Positions 46,866 through 58,499 of a DNA stretch of 64,000 nt are shown here, piece after piece (within the stretch, counting starts at the first letter, position 1; the number at the start of each line of letters is the position of its first letter). The stretch is taken from positions 1,580,470 through 1,644,469 of the forward strand of contig JALPQD010000404.1 in the NCBI GenBank assembly GCA_023101885.1. The letters are read 5' to 3'. The notes under the pieces are model-generated. The model did no database searches, was not told the DNA's origin, and was given only the letters and a program-made list of their open reading frames with translations. The DNA is from Typhlomys cinereus. Its lineage: Eukaryota > Chordata > Mammalia > Rodentia > Platacanthomyidae. A program made the translations under genes and the position numbers.

Positions 46866-48236
46866 TTTTTTTTTAATTTTTCCCACGCATAAAAATCTTT
46901 TTTAACATTTATTATTATTATTTCTGCTCATACAAACTTAATACGTACACTGGTTCCCTCCCCACCAACTCCTCCACCCAACTCCCCTGCTCCCCCTCCC
47001 CTCACCCCTCCCTACCCATCCCCCAGTGCCTCCCCCCCATCCCCAGAGAATCCTTTAATGTGCATGCCTGACTCTCCTCTGGGCCCTCTTCTCTGATGAC
47101 GTACAAGGACCCAGTGGCATTTCCCTGAACCCTTTCATGTGTTCCCCTTCAGCATAGGAACACTACTGTGGCTGTCAATCCCTTGCCTCCAAGGATCTTG
47201 GTGCCTTTAGAAAATGCTAGACTTTGTGGGGTCAATAGTGTGTTGGACATTGGGCAGGGCATGCAAAGTCCAATTATGACTGCTTCGGCCCTAACTTGTG
47301 TGGAGTGTCTTGCATATCATTGCTTCTCCCATCCTTGTGCTCTTACAATCTTACTGCCCCCTATTCCATAAATTTCCCTGAGATTCAGGATGGGGAGAGA
47401 TTAGTCTGGCCTAGTTCTAGGTGGTTGATATAGAGTCTCTGAAGTTCCTGACCATGGTTTGCTGATTTTTTTTTTCAGTTTTGCTGCTCCTGGAATGCCC
47501 TTCACTCCATCCTGATGGGTATTGTATGTTACCCCCTGCCCAGAGATAAAAAGCTGTTAAACTAGAGTCTTGTTATAAGAGTATATTCAAAGGTAGATGT
47601 AATAAAATAGGAAACCACAGTGAGGGAGGAGTCAATCACACATTTGCAAAATGGTTATTTTTTATCTGCCCTCCCCTTCTGGTGAGATCACTCAGTTATA
47701 ATGATCAGGAAAGAAAGTCTGTGAACTTAACCAGATGTCTTATTACTTACTTGCAGTCCTTGATGGAGGTCTATTTTCTCTGCTGTAACATGTCTCCTCT
47801 CTCCTTGTTTCTGGTGTGGCCCTCCTACCCCATCCCTCTTGTTCATAATACTTGCAATTACTGTAGGTATTACAGAGATTTATCTTTGAGTGTCTCTACG
47901 TGGGCTGGATGGGTTTGGTACTAGGAGCCACCAATTAGGGAGTACATACGGTGCTTAATTTTCTGGGTCTGGGATACTTCACTTAATACAATTGTTTCTA
48001 ATAACATCCATTTCTCAGCAAATTCCAGTAGTTCATCATTTATGATGGCTGAGTAGTACTCCATTGTATAGATGTACCACAGTTTCCTTATCCACTCATC
48101 AACTGTTGGACATTTGGGTTGATTCCATGACTTTGCTATTGTAAACAGTGCTGCTATGAACATGGTCGTGCTTGTGCTATCGAGGTGAATTTTTGCTGTA
48201 TGTGGGGTTATTCCCAAAAGTGGAATAGCAGGGTCA
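46866..48236 (-). mobile_element. L1 (ORF2 C-terminus and 3' UTR) with a double tail
   Basis: On the - strand: end of ORF2 ([19 protein letters not shown], about 48160-48105, stop near 47930), a 3' UTR of ~1 kb with polypurine tract (46960-47050) and the end 'tgtatgagcagaaataat' near 46925. Beyond it, 46866-46905 reads as another copy of the last ~25 L1 bases plus an A-run, so the tail is double. The 5' truncation point at 48236 directly touches the L1 (+) that follows. Confidence 0.88.
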
Positions 48237-48872
48237 GGGGGTGAAATACAATACCCATCAGGATGGAGTGAAGTGCATTGCAGGAGCAGCAAAACTGCAA
48301 AAGAAAATCAAGGAACCATAATCCAGAACTTCAGAGACTCTATATCAACCACCTAGAACTAGGCCAGCCTAATCTCTCCCCATCCTGAAGCTCAGGGAAA
48401 TTTGCAGAAGAAGGGGCAGTAAGATTGTAAGAGCACAAGGATGGGAGGAGCAATGATATGAGAGATACTCCACACAAGTTAGGGCCAAAGCAATCACAAT
48501 TGGACTTTGCATGCCCTGCGCAATGTCCCACACACTATTGACCCCATAAATTCTAGCATTTGGTAATGGCACCAAGATCCTTGGAGGCAAGGGATTGACA
48601 GCCACAGTAGTGTTCCTATGATTAAGGGGAACAGAGGAAAGGGTTCAGGGAAATGCCACTGGGTCCTTGTACGTCATCGGAAAGGAGGGCCCAGAGGAGA
48701 GTCTGGCATGCACGTTAAAGGATTCTCCGGGGATTGGAGGAGGGGAGGCACTGGGGGATGGGTAGGGAGGGGTGAGGGGAGTGGGAGCAGGGGTGTCGGG
48801 GAGAGGAGGAGGGAGGGAGGGAACCGGTGTACCTATTACGTTTGTATGAGCGGAAATAATAATAAAAATGTT
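48237..48872 (+). mobile_element. L1 3' UTR
   Basis: Starts at 'ggggtgaaatacaatacccatc' in the 3' UTR and runs through the polypurine tract (48730-48825) to 'tgtatgagcggaaataataataaaa'. It is the same subfamily as the L1 (-) on its left, so the two 3' UTRs form a long inverted repeat. Confidence 0.9.
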
Positions 48873-49383
48873 TAAAATTTTTTAAATCAATATTAAAAAA
48901 TTGCAAATGTCCTAAATGGTGTTTTAATACATGTGAGTTTTTCACAATAATAATTAAATATGAAAATTATGCAATATACATGTGAACTGTCCCAGTAAAC
49001 TTATCTTAAATACAAAGTGAATATTTTGTTGTCCTTGCCTATTACAATTCACTATCACATTATAATACACAGTTTCATATACTGTGCCATCTATTATTTT
49101 ATGGTTTCATGGTATGACCTAGATTTATTTTGATACAGGCATTTTCTGCTTAGAAATCCAGGTAAATGAGTAATAATAATTGTGCTTCAGTATTTTGAGT
49201 GTCTGTGAGCACAGTAATATCAATCATGTTTGTCTTATTTACGAAAGTAATATTAAAACATAGAAGAATACATTATGAAGGAAAATAGTTCAGTTACTTG
49301 TTACTAGAAGATTGATCTTGATTTATACATTTTACATGTAAAAATGTCTCCTTAATAAAACTGTAATGTACTTACATGCAAGG

Positions 49384-49431
49384 ATTGATGTATTAATGAA
49401 ATTAATGATTGATGTATTAATGAAATTAATG
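49384..49431. repeat. 24-base perfect tandem duplication
   Basis: The unit starting attgatgtattaatgaaatt is present twice in direct succession without a mismatch. Confidence 0.95.
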
Positions 49432-49815
49432 AAAACAAACATAATATTTTTGCATTTTGTAAATTTTGAAAATTTAAAAGATTGTGTTCCAGGCAAAACT
49501 TTCAAAATTTCTATTTGCATGGATAAAAAATATTTTGATCTATCTCAATGTAAAATTTAATCTTATTCTTCCTGATGAGGTATATGTCTGAGGAGCTAGC
49601 AACCCACCATCCACAAACTGTGTTCTGTTAAAAATTGCTTATTATATATATATATCTTGTTATATGTTTTCTAGACTGATTCTATTTCCTTGAGCTACTG
49701 AGCACTATAATGTTTTGCTACAAAAGGTTGTGGGTAGGAACACAAAGAGAAAATAATAGTTAAGGATATTTTGGAACTTGTTAATTCTGAAAAGTAGCAC
49801 ACATAAACCAGAGAC

Positions 49816-49819
<4 letters not shown>

Positions 49820-49861
<42 letters not shown>
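49820..49861. repeat. (GA)n microsatellite
   Basis: About 42 bases of AG repeats. Confidence 0.97.
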
Positions 49862-49866
<5 letters not shown>

Positions 49867-50884
49867 AATCCTATTTAACCTTCCTGATCACTTGCTGAGT
49901 AGGAAAATCATGGCATTTGAAAATCATGGTTAGACTTATGAAAGTAATGTAAACTTGGTTTCAAAATCATGATGATTTGACACTTAAAATACTATACATT
50001 AAACTCTATGTTGAAGTGGAATCAATGACTCTAATATGGGAATATAAAATTTTTGTAGGCAACAATTCCTTCAATATATCCAAAAATCAATAGAAATTCA
50101 TTTTTTAATAAATTCCTTTTTCTTTAAGGTTAAACCCTCACATTTGAATGCTTAACTGGAAAGGAAAATGTCTTGGGAGTTATTCTGCATGCATTTTTAA
50201 ATTAGTTGGATATTGCAAAATACAAGTAGAGGTTGAATACTTTGCTTGAAGACTAACATTTATCTGTCTCATTGGAAATCTCATTATATGGACAAGGAAT
50301 GCAATCAAAACAGCAGACAGATTGCCCCTCTAGATGGGTTTTCCTGAACCCAGGACCACAACTCTCACTGCATGAGGACTTAGGAATCTAACAAAAAAGT
50401 AATATGTTTTATCCAATGTTCAGGTTTATAAGAAATCTCTGAGACAGGTACATATTAGAATAATGAAACAATATACAAAGCCTAATACACATGTACGTAT
50501 GTTCACAGCTGTTTTCGTGACACCAGTTTAAATAAGTTGTGCATTATGCAAACCTAAAGTTCTAAAAGTTGGTTCTAACATCATAACACTCTTGAAAATG
50601 TGTAACTTTAAAAGGTAGGGCATATAGGAGCAAATTGAATCACTGCAGGCCTGTCAGAAATTGACATGATGGAAATCCAATCTGAGACTGTGTCTATAAT
50701 CCCTGTCTTCTGAAGAACTTGTCAAAGAAGCATGGTTGCCATGACCATGGAAACAACTGTGGTTTTACTATGGTGAACTCTTTCTAGATTTGGTCAAATG
50801 AAGTACAAAAAAAAATTACCAACAATGTAGACACCCAATTAGAACATGAGCCTTGGAAGTTAACAGAAAATTTTGCAGAATGAA

Positions 50885-51640
50885 ATTTAAATGTCTACAA
50901 AAATGTTCCATCTTCCTAGTGTTCTGGTAAATGCAAATCAAAACTACCATGAGATATCATCTCAGATGAGTTACAAGGACTATATTCCAAAGGAAAAAAA
51001 TGAAAGCTGAAGAGGATGTAGAACAAAGGGACCTTCATACATTCCTGCTGACAATGCAGACTTATACTACTGCAATGGAGATCAATAGATCTATTTTTAA
51101 AGTGTTTAAAACCAAAATGACATATGCTCCACCTATACCATTTCTGGGAATATCCCCAAAGAATGCTTCATTTTACTATTGAGACACATGTACATGCATG
51201 TTCATTACAGCTCTAGTCATAACAGCCACATGGAATCAGCCTGAATGTGCAACAAGGGATAAATGGATAAGGAAAATGTGATACATATAAACAACAGAAT
51301 GCTAGTCAGCTATCAAGAAATATGAATTAATAAAATTTGATATTATGGGTAGGGTTGGAAAAAACTATCGGACCAAAGTATACCAGACACTGCAAGAAAA
51401 ACATTACATTTTCCTTCCTAATTTATGGAACCTAGTAGTGAATGAACCCCCAAAATAATATACTCCAGGGGAAGTTTCTATAAGAGTATGATCACAAAGA
51501 GATGTTAGTTTGTGGACAGAGGGAAGAAGATCCCCAAGAGAGTGAGAAAAAGAAAAATAAGAAAAAAAATCAATTATGTAAGAAAATTTGGGAAGTAATG
51601 TGGTAAGTCTTAATAAAGGGTAATGGAGAAAAAAGGTAAA
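50885..51640 (+). mobile_element. Old L1, ORF2 C-terminal end and start of 3' UTR
   Basis: The + strand reads like the decayed L1 ORF2 C-terminus: PIPFLGISPKNASFYY at about 51135-51180, then 'catggaatcagcctgaatgtg' (the WNQPKCP region). A purine-rich stretch follows. It belongs to a different, older lineage than the young L1s here. Confidence 0.8.
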
Positions 51641-51948
51641 TGTCTCAGGGCAAAAAGAGCTATCAGGGGCCTAACACAGTAGTGAAAGCTGCAAGTCACT
51701 ACCTCTCTGGTAAGAAGATTCTATGTGAGTAACAGAGATATAACATGTCCATGGGTAAGGTGTGTTTCTAATAAATTATATAAAAGCTCAATGTAATGTT
51801 CCTTTTAATATGCTGAGGAGGTAGTAATTTCAGGTGTTAAATGGATTTCAGTTAAATCAATTGAAAACAAAATAATTTTATAAAAAAAGTCAAAAGGTGT
51901 ACTTTTATTCATGTGTAAGGAGAAGTATATTAATAATATGCAACACAC
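51641..51948. other. V2R intron-like DNA, nothing recognised
   Basis: On the - strand this lies just after the V2R exon at 52177-51949, so it would be the following intron. No cysteine-rich V2R exon 5 was found. Confidence 0.4.
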
Positions 51949-52177
51949 CTTTTGTAAATTCTGTGGCCCATTGTATCATGTGCTCATTTAAAGACAGTTG
52001 CTGATCTTGGGGAGCACTTGGAATAAATGTTCCCACTTTCACTTTTAATCCAAGTCCTTGTAGGAAGTTCCAAGTGTTGAGAATGTCATACTCTGCATCA
52101 AATTTCATTTATGAATCCAAAACCACTTTATCTCTGACACCATTTTTTATTTCGACGTGCTTCAAAAAAGGGTGAAG
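51949..52177 (-). pseudogene. V2R exon 4, second copy
   Basis: 229 bases with an acceptor AG (52179-52178) and a donor GT (51948-51947). It encodes KFDAEYDILNTWNFLQGLGL, KVKVGTFIPSAPQDQQLSLN and EHMIQWATEFTK, the V2R exon between the ligand-binding domain and the cysteine-rich region. Upstream of MKFD the frame has one stop, after VLDS; the remainder is open. It clearly resembles the exon at 43033-42806 and lies on the same strand, so the two are remnants of tandem V2R genes. Its neighbouring exons are not present; L1s and a processed pseudogene occupy the upstream side. Confidence 0.9.
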
Positions 52178-52448
52178 CTAAAAAACATGTGTTATATCAT
52201 AGTAAACAGTCTCAACAAAGAACATTGCATTCAATAATAGCAATGTAGGTCATTCATTGATTCCATAGTATGAAAAGAATCTTGAAAAGGAAGGGGTTGG
52301 AACTGGGTATTAAATAGTGAAAACATCATGTATTCATGTTATTATTCTGTACAAAACTAACAAAACAATTACAATAAAGGTACAAACCTATTGACTGAAT
52401 GGACACCTACCATAATATTACTTTCATTGTAATTCAAAAATGTCAAAG
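52178..52448. other. V2R intron-like DNA
   Basis: Between the V2R exon and the RPL23A pseudogene. No exon recognised. Confidence 0.4.
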
Positions 52449-53185
52449 ATGACACCCAAAGCAAAGAAGGAAGCTCCTGTCCCACTTAAAGCTGAAGCCA
52501 AAGCTAAGGCTTTGAAGCCAAGAAAGAATCACTGAAAAGCATCTACAACCACAAAAAAAGAAGATTTACACATCCCCCACCTTCTGGTGGCTGGAAACCC
52601 TGAGGCTTAGGAGGCAGCTCAAACACCCTTGAAAGAGTGGCCCAGGAGAAACAAACTTGACCACTATGCATTCATCAAGTTCCCCTTGACTATGGAGTCA
52701 GCCATGAAGAAGACAGAAGACACCAACACACTTGTGTTCATTGTGGATGTCAATACTAACAAACACTAGATCAAAAGGCTGTAAAGAAGTTCTATGACTT
52801 TTTTTGTAACACAATGCTTGAAATCTTAGCTAGAGTAATGAAGCTAAAGACTGGAAGGAAAATTAGGGAAAATTTTTCAAGATTTAGGCATCCATAAGAA
52901 TTTTCTGAACAGCACTCTCGTTGTACAAAAAATAAGGCCAATCACTAACAAATGGAATCCCATGAATTAAAAGGCTTCCATGCAGAAAAGGAAATAGTCA
53001 TAGAAATAGTCATAGCCAAACTCAATAGGGTACTCAGGCCTGGTGGGGAGAAGAAGGCCTATGCTCCACTGGATCCTGATTATTGTGCTTTAGATGTTGC
53101 CAATAAAATTAAGATCATCTAAACTTGACTCCAGCTGCTAAGTGTAAGTACACATCTTCTTTACAATGAAAAAGTCAGTTTCACC
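52449..53185 (+). pseudogene. RPL23A: Processed pseudogene of ribosomal protein L23a, interrupted
   Basis: RPL23A is a component of the large ribosomal subunit. Here an intronless copy starts with MTPKAKKEAPVPLKAEAKAK (52449) and continues with [35 protein letters not shown] and NKH. After the interruption it ends with the equivalent of [11 protein letters not shown]...I and a stop at about 53121, then a 3' UTR containing 'aaaaagtcagtttcacca'. Stops occur early (about 52533) and before TNTLVF. From about 52798 to 53025 foreign sequence replaces a short piece of the coding region. The lack of introns and the surviving 3' UTR point to L1-driven retrocopying. Confidence 0.92.
52798..53025 (+). 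mobile_element. L1 ORF2 fragment inside the RPL23A pseudogene
   Basis: The interrupting sequence translates in part as FQDLGIHKNFLNSTLVVQKI and RPITNKWNP, a decayed version of the L1 ORF2 region found at 2070-2160 in the first L1. About 11 bases of RPL23A coding sequence are lost at the insertion point. It also carries a 12-base tandem duplication (aaatagtcatag) near its right end. Confidence 0.75.
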
Positions 53186-53234
53186 ACAGAGCATTGAAAT
53201 AAGAATAAAAAAATCAGTGATTCCATGAATACTT

Positions 53235-54298
53235 TAAGATTGTGATATTAATTTCTTTGAATAAATGCCTTGAAATTTTGATAGGTATTGTGTTTAGTCT
53301 GTATATTGCTTTTGGTAGTATGGTCATTTTTACACTTTTAAATGTACCTATCCAGGAACATGGTTGTATTTGCACATTCTGGTGTCTTACACAATTTTTC
53401 TTTTGTGTTTTAAGATTGCATTGTCCATGTCTCTCACATCCTTGGTTAGATTTATTCCAAAATATTTTATTTGTTGGAGCTATTTCAGATGGAATTAGTT
53501 CTTTCAGGTCTTTCTTACTTTGTTCATCCTTGGTGTATAGAAAGGCCCTAATATTTGAACAGTGATTTTATAACCTGACATTATATTGAGCTTATTTGTT
53601 AATTCCAGGACTTTCCTGGTTGAACTTTTGGAGCTTTCAGATATAGAATGAAATCATGTGAAAACAGGGATAGCATCCTGTTAGAATCTCTTTTATCTCC
53701 TTCTGTGGTCTTATGGCTTTAGGTTAGATTTTAAGTGCACTACTAAATAGAATAGTGATAGGGGACATCCTGGTCTATTTCCTTTTCTATGTTGGGATCC
53801 TTGCAGATTTTCACCATTTATGTTAGATTTGATAGAGGTTAATAGTATATGGTTCTTATTGTGTTGATGTATGTTCCTTCTACCTTTATTGCCTCTACTG
53901 CTTTTATAATAAGAGGGTGTTGGAATATGTCAAAGGATTTTCACTGTGTATTGAGAGAATCATGTTATTGTTATCCTTTCATTGGTTTATATTATGAACT
54001 ACAATTGTTGGTTTACATGTACTGAAAAGACTTTGTTTCTCAACAATTCCTACCTGGCCATAATGAGTGAAGATTTACATAGGTTTCTAAATCCACTTTT
54101 CAAAAAATTTCTTGAGGATCTTTGTTCATCAATGCAGTTGCCCTGTAGTTTTCTTTTTTATTGCCTTTGTTTGATTTTCTGATCACTGTAATATTAACTT
54201 CTTAGAAAGAGTTTGGATGTGTTCCTTCCTTTTCTATCTTGTGGAATGATTTAAGGACTATTAGTGCCAGCTGTCCTTCAAAAGTCTTCTGAATCCAA
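53235..54298 (-). mobile_element. Old L1, ORF2 RT region
   Basis: The - strand matches the L1 ORF2 RT domain and the segment after it: the 'gtctgtatattgcttttggtagtatgg' area corresponds to MIMLPKAIRRF, and 53560-53720 to the [10 protein letters not shown] and FADD area. Many indels. Confidence 0.82.
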
Positions 54299-55010
54299 CA
54301 AGTCTCAGGCCCAGGAAATTCAAAATAATTCTGAGTAAAAAGACTTCTGCAGGAAGTGTTACCATGTTAGAACTTAATATGTACCATAAACACAGTGGTA
54401 AAAACAGATGGTGTTGATTTCAAAACAAAGGCATACATCAATGTATTAGAATTGAAGGCCCAGATATAAGGTGATATGTAAACCTACAACGAACTGATTT
54501 TTGACGTAAGTGCAAAAAAAATTGAGAAAGGAAAGTATCTTCAATAAATGGTGCTGGCCAAATTGGATATCTACATCCAAAAGAATGAAAGCTATCCCTA
54601 TCTGGCACCTTGCAAAAAATTAATTTCAAATGCATAAGACACCTCAATGTTAGGCAAGAGGTCATAAAAATCCAAGAATAATGAGTGAGACATAGAAAAG
54701 GAGTAATTGACCAGTATTAGAATTTTCTGAATAAGACCCAAAGTGGACAAGAAATAAAACCAGCACTCAGAAAGTGGGATTTTATGAAATAAAATAGCTT
54801 CAGTTTAGCAACAAAATGACTCTAATCAAAAGAGAAATTATGTAATAGGAAAATAATCTTTGCTATCTAAAATAAGATAGTGCACTAATATCCAAAGTAC
54901 ACAAACATTTTTTGAAAAATTAAATACCCAGAGGGCAATTCATCCAATTAAAAAATAACACCTAGCACTAAATAAGAGACTTTTCTCAGGAGTAAATTCA
55001 AATTCTAAGA
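54299..55010 (+). mobile_element. Old L1, ORF2 C-terminal fragment
   Basis: + strand: 'aataaatggtgctggccaaattgg' (54545) marks the NKWCWQN region, followed by decayed sequence up to 'taaataagagacttttctcagg'. It meets the preceding L1 (-) in a head-to-head arrangement. Confidence 0.8.
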
Positions 55011-55194
55011 GGTATCTTGAAAAAAGATTCCACTTCTCTCTCTGCCCAGTGTTGAAGTTGGCTCATTCCATCTCCTTGAAACGTTGGTAGCACTTGTTAG
55101 ATGATGCCCATCACAACACTTATACATCCTAGTATTGTGTACTTTCCTTTTTTTCCTCCTCCTCTTCTCCGACTCATACCCACCCACAATCATT

Positions 55195-55474
55195 TTTTAA
55201 CTTTTTTTTGATACATTTTTATTATTATTTCTGCTCATACAAACTTAATAGGTACACCAGTTCCTTTTTTTCTTTTTTAATTTTATTTTTTATTTCTTCC
55301 ACTCACAAAAAGTTGATCAGTACCCTATTCCCCTCCCTCCCTCCACCCCTTCCTGGATCCCCTTGCTCCCTCCCCACTTTTTTCCTTTCATTTCTCCCAT
55401 CCTTCCCTTTCTCCCAGTGCCCCGACCCCCCATTCCTGGAGCATCCTATAGTTTGAATGTCAAACTTCCCTCTG
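55195..55474 (-). mobile_element. Short L1 3' end carrying the tail of another L1
   Basis: The 16-base repeat cccacccacaatcatt at 55179-55194 and 55475-55490 is a perfect target-site duplication. Between them, on the - strand: a truncated L1 3' UTR ending 'tgagtggaagaaataaa' plus A-rich tail (to about 55263), then about 45 bases that are the terminal part of a second L1 subfamily end (ggaactggtgtacctatt... to 55215), then an A-run. One duplication encloses both, so they came in together or the second entered the tail later. Confidence 0.85.
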
Positions 55475-55490
55475 CCCACCCACAATCATT

Positions 55491-57347
55491 AAAGAACTTT
55501 AAATCTTTCAAGAACTTAACAGTGTCCAGAAAAACCCAAGCAATGGGTTAACAGACCGAACACCATAAAACTGACAACTTCAAAAATCATCCCATCAAAT
55601 AGAAGAGAATCTTTGCTTCCTGCTCTAAGATACTTAAAAGCTTTTTACCTTATTGTCATTCCCAATTGATATTCACCAGATTGTAAGTTTTCTAAGAGCC
55701 ACACCAAAAGTCCAAAAAAGCCTCAGGGACTTAAACTTCACCATCACAAATTGCCAAGGAAGTAAAAGGTAAAAATTAAGCTACCATACTAACCTTCAAT
55801 CCCTGTCTATTAAACCTACCCTAATTGGTATATTAACAGTCCAATAACCTCATCTAGGAAACAACACCAAGGAACATGAGATAGATGTAGCCAACAAGGC
55901 AAACATTAGCAGTAACTGCTTAAGTGTAATAGTACTGTATAACGTGGATCAACCAAAACACACATCTGCAAAAACATTAGAGGAAAAACAAAAAATGTCT
56001 AAGTCACAATGCAAATCCATGAGAAACAATGAAAACTAAGACAACAAATCTCATAATGATGTTATCCAACCAAAACAAATTCATGGAAAATAGCCAAGAA
56101 AGCTATACCAGAGATAATGATTTTCAAACCTGATCTTTACTCTGATCAAAACAATAATAGAGGAAATCCAGAAGGAGTTAAACAGCCTCACCACCAAGTT
56201 GAAAATGAACATAAGAGGCACATGGATGAGATGAGAAAAGCAGCTGAAGAAACAAAACTATGTATAGAGCAGTTAAAACTATGGCAAACAGAGATTGAAG
56301 GTTAACTAAAAGAGGAACTATCTTCAAGATAGAACACAAAAGGAAGTCTTATCAGCAGAGCTAACAAAGAAGAAAATAGAATATCAGATCTTGATGGCAA
56401 ACAGAAAAACAAACTAGTTCAATCAAAGAGGTTGTAAAAACCAAAGAATACTTGAAAGGAATATTCAAGAGCTATGAGACATTTTGAAGAAGCATAACCT
56501 GCACATTCATGGAATAATAGAACAAGAAACCCAAAATACCAAAACCAGGAAAATTTCTCAAATTATCCTACAGTAAAACATTCCACATCTAAATAAAAAG
56601 ATGCCCATTTAATACAAGAGACATATCACACTGCAAAAAGATACAATCAACTAAGAAACTTATAACGGACAATAATAGTCAAAACACTACACATACGAGA
56701 CCAGGAAAATGAATGGAGAGTTTTAAGAGAACAAAAACCAAGTCCTTTTAGAGGTAAACCTACCAAAATAACAACTGATTTTTCCACTGAAAATATCCTG
56801 GACCCGAAGGATTCAGTGCTGAATTCTATGAGATATTTAAAGAACAATTAATACCACTGTTCCTTAAACTATCCCAAAAATTTGCAAAGGAAGAAACACT
56901 TCGAAATTCTTTCTACAAATCTAGTATTATAGTAACCCAAAACCTAATAAAGATACAATCAAAAAGGAAAATCATAGGCCATTCTCTTTGATGAACTCAG
57001 ATATAAATATTCTCAACAAATTCTTAGCAACTTTGATTAAGAAACATACTAAAATTATTATTCACTATGATCAAGTAGGATTTATTCCAGGCACATAAGA
57101 TTGTTTCTACATACCATTCAATAAATATAATCTATCACATAAACAAAAACAAAATCCAAGATGACATGATGCTCTGAATAGATCCAGGAAAAAATTTGAC
57201 AATATCCAACATACTTTCACGAACAAAACCCTGAAGACATTTGGAATGGAAGGAACTTATATCAACATAATAAAAGCTATACATGAAAAGCCAAAAGCAA
57301 GGATTATATAAAACAGGGAAAATTTTCAAGCATTCCCAGTGTGATCA
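55491..57347 (+). mobile_element. L1 with 5' UTR part, ORF1 and ORF2 joined by an internal deletion
   Basis: 5' UTR-like sequence (55491-56050, parallel to 34240-34750) leads into decayed ORF1 (about 56060-56790: HMDEMRKAAEE, then the RRM part). At about 56793, within the ORF1 C-terminal domain (TTDFSTEN), it jumps into the ORF2 RT domain (PGPEGFSAEFYEIF). The ORF1 end and the whole endonuclease region are missing. RT sequence then runs to 57347 ('cattcccagtgtgatcagg'), where ERV sequence begins. Decayed by stops and frameshifts. Confidence 0.87.
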
Positions 57348-57560
57348 GGGGTCTGAGGGGTCTGCAGTTGCTCCAAGGACATGTCACAGGTCAGCGGTTA
57401 TCTAATCTCCCAGCCATCTGGTAGCTTCTTCAGTGGGTATCTTACTTTCTGACCACCTGGTTCTGCTCAAGCTTATCTGGGATTCCTAGGTAAATTTTAA
57501 ATTCTTAAGAGCACTACAGGAGAGGGGCTTGCAACTTTAACTTTTTCACATAGGCTTTCA
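57348..57560 (-). repeat. 3' LTR of the ERV, truncated
   Basis: Starts TGAAAGCC at 57560 (- strand), right after the polypurine tract, and runs through the U3 part shared with 63219-63007. It ends where the L1 (+) begins. R, U5 and the end of U3 are gone. Confidence 0.85.
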
Positions 57561-58499
57561 CATTCCCCCCTTTCTCAAGGCACATTCTAGGTCCAATCAT
57601 GGGAATAGAGTAAATATAACCTTGGGGCCCAACCCAGTTGATTTTGGGCCCAGGTGGGGCTAGGGGTCAAGCTCTTTGTTTGATATGAAGACCTAATCTC
57701 TATATCCTTTTATCTTATTTCTGGGAGGATTGGAGTCAGTTCCTCAGCAGGGGTCAGTTCCTCACCTTCAGGGTGATTCTGCAGTGGGGGATGTCCTTCA
57801 GGAATTCCAAAGACCTTCAAAGACCTTGAGAGACCCATTCCAGCATGGCTGCTCTATTCCTACCTCATACCCCCTTAAACCTGTTTGAGGACTCAGACTG
57901 CTGTGGGAATTAAGGCGATGACTGCTCTGGCTACTTCCTGCTGAGTTGGGGTGATGGAAGTGAGAACCATCTGATGTCCTTATCTATGAAATGCTGGAAT
58001 GGCCTAGAGTTCTTTGACATATGGCTTTATTACATCAAGGTCCATCTAAAAGAGACAAAACACAGGTTAAACTTTCAAGATCTACACAAGGATTAAACCA
58101 TTGTAACTGGGAAGGCACATGGGATAGACCAAATAAGCTCAGCAATCTTATGGTGGGTACAGGCAAGAGTTAGTAAAGAAAACCTGTTACCTTGCCTGAA
58201 ATAGTCACTACCTTTGTCTGGTGCAAAAGCCAAGAGCTAATCTACACACTGGAGACCTTTATCCTCTGACATCTGTAAATCCCCAAGGTCATGTTCTAAG
58301 GCCTGTCCAAACATATAAATTATCTTAATCTTTAGGCAGAACAATGTAAATTAGTTTTTCTCATCCTTCTGGATTCTTACAGCAAAGCTGAACAGATCTT
58401 TTTGGGACCAAGGGAGTGTAAAAGAACATATGCATGGGACATTGTTTCTTCACATGGAATGTTCTACAGATCCTTGAGCATTATCTTAAGACCCTTCCT

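Larger units (their letters stand above)
48873..50884. other. A/T-rich unique DNA with small repeats
   Basis: No gene seen. Contains a 24-base perfect tandem duplication (49384-49431) and a (GA)n microsatellite (49820-49861). Confidence 0.55.
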
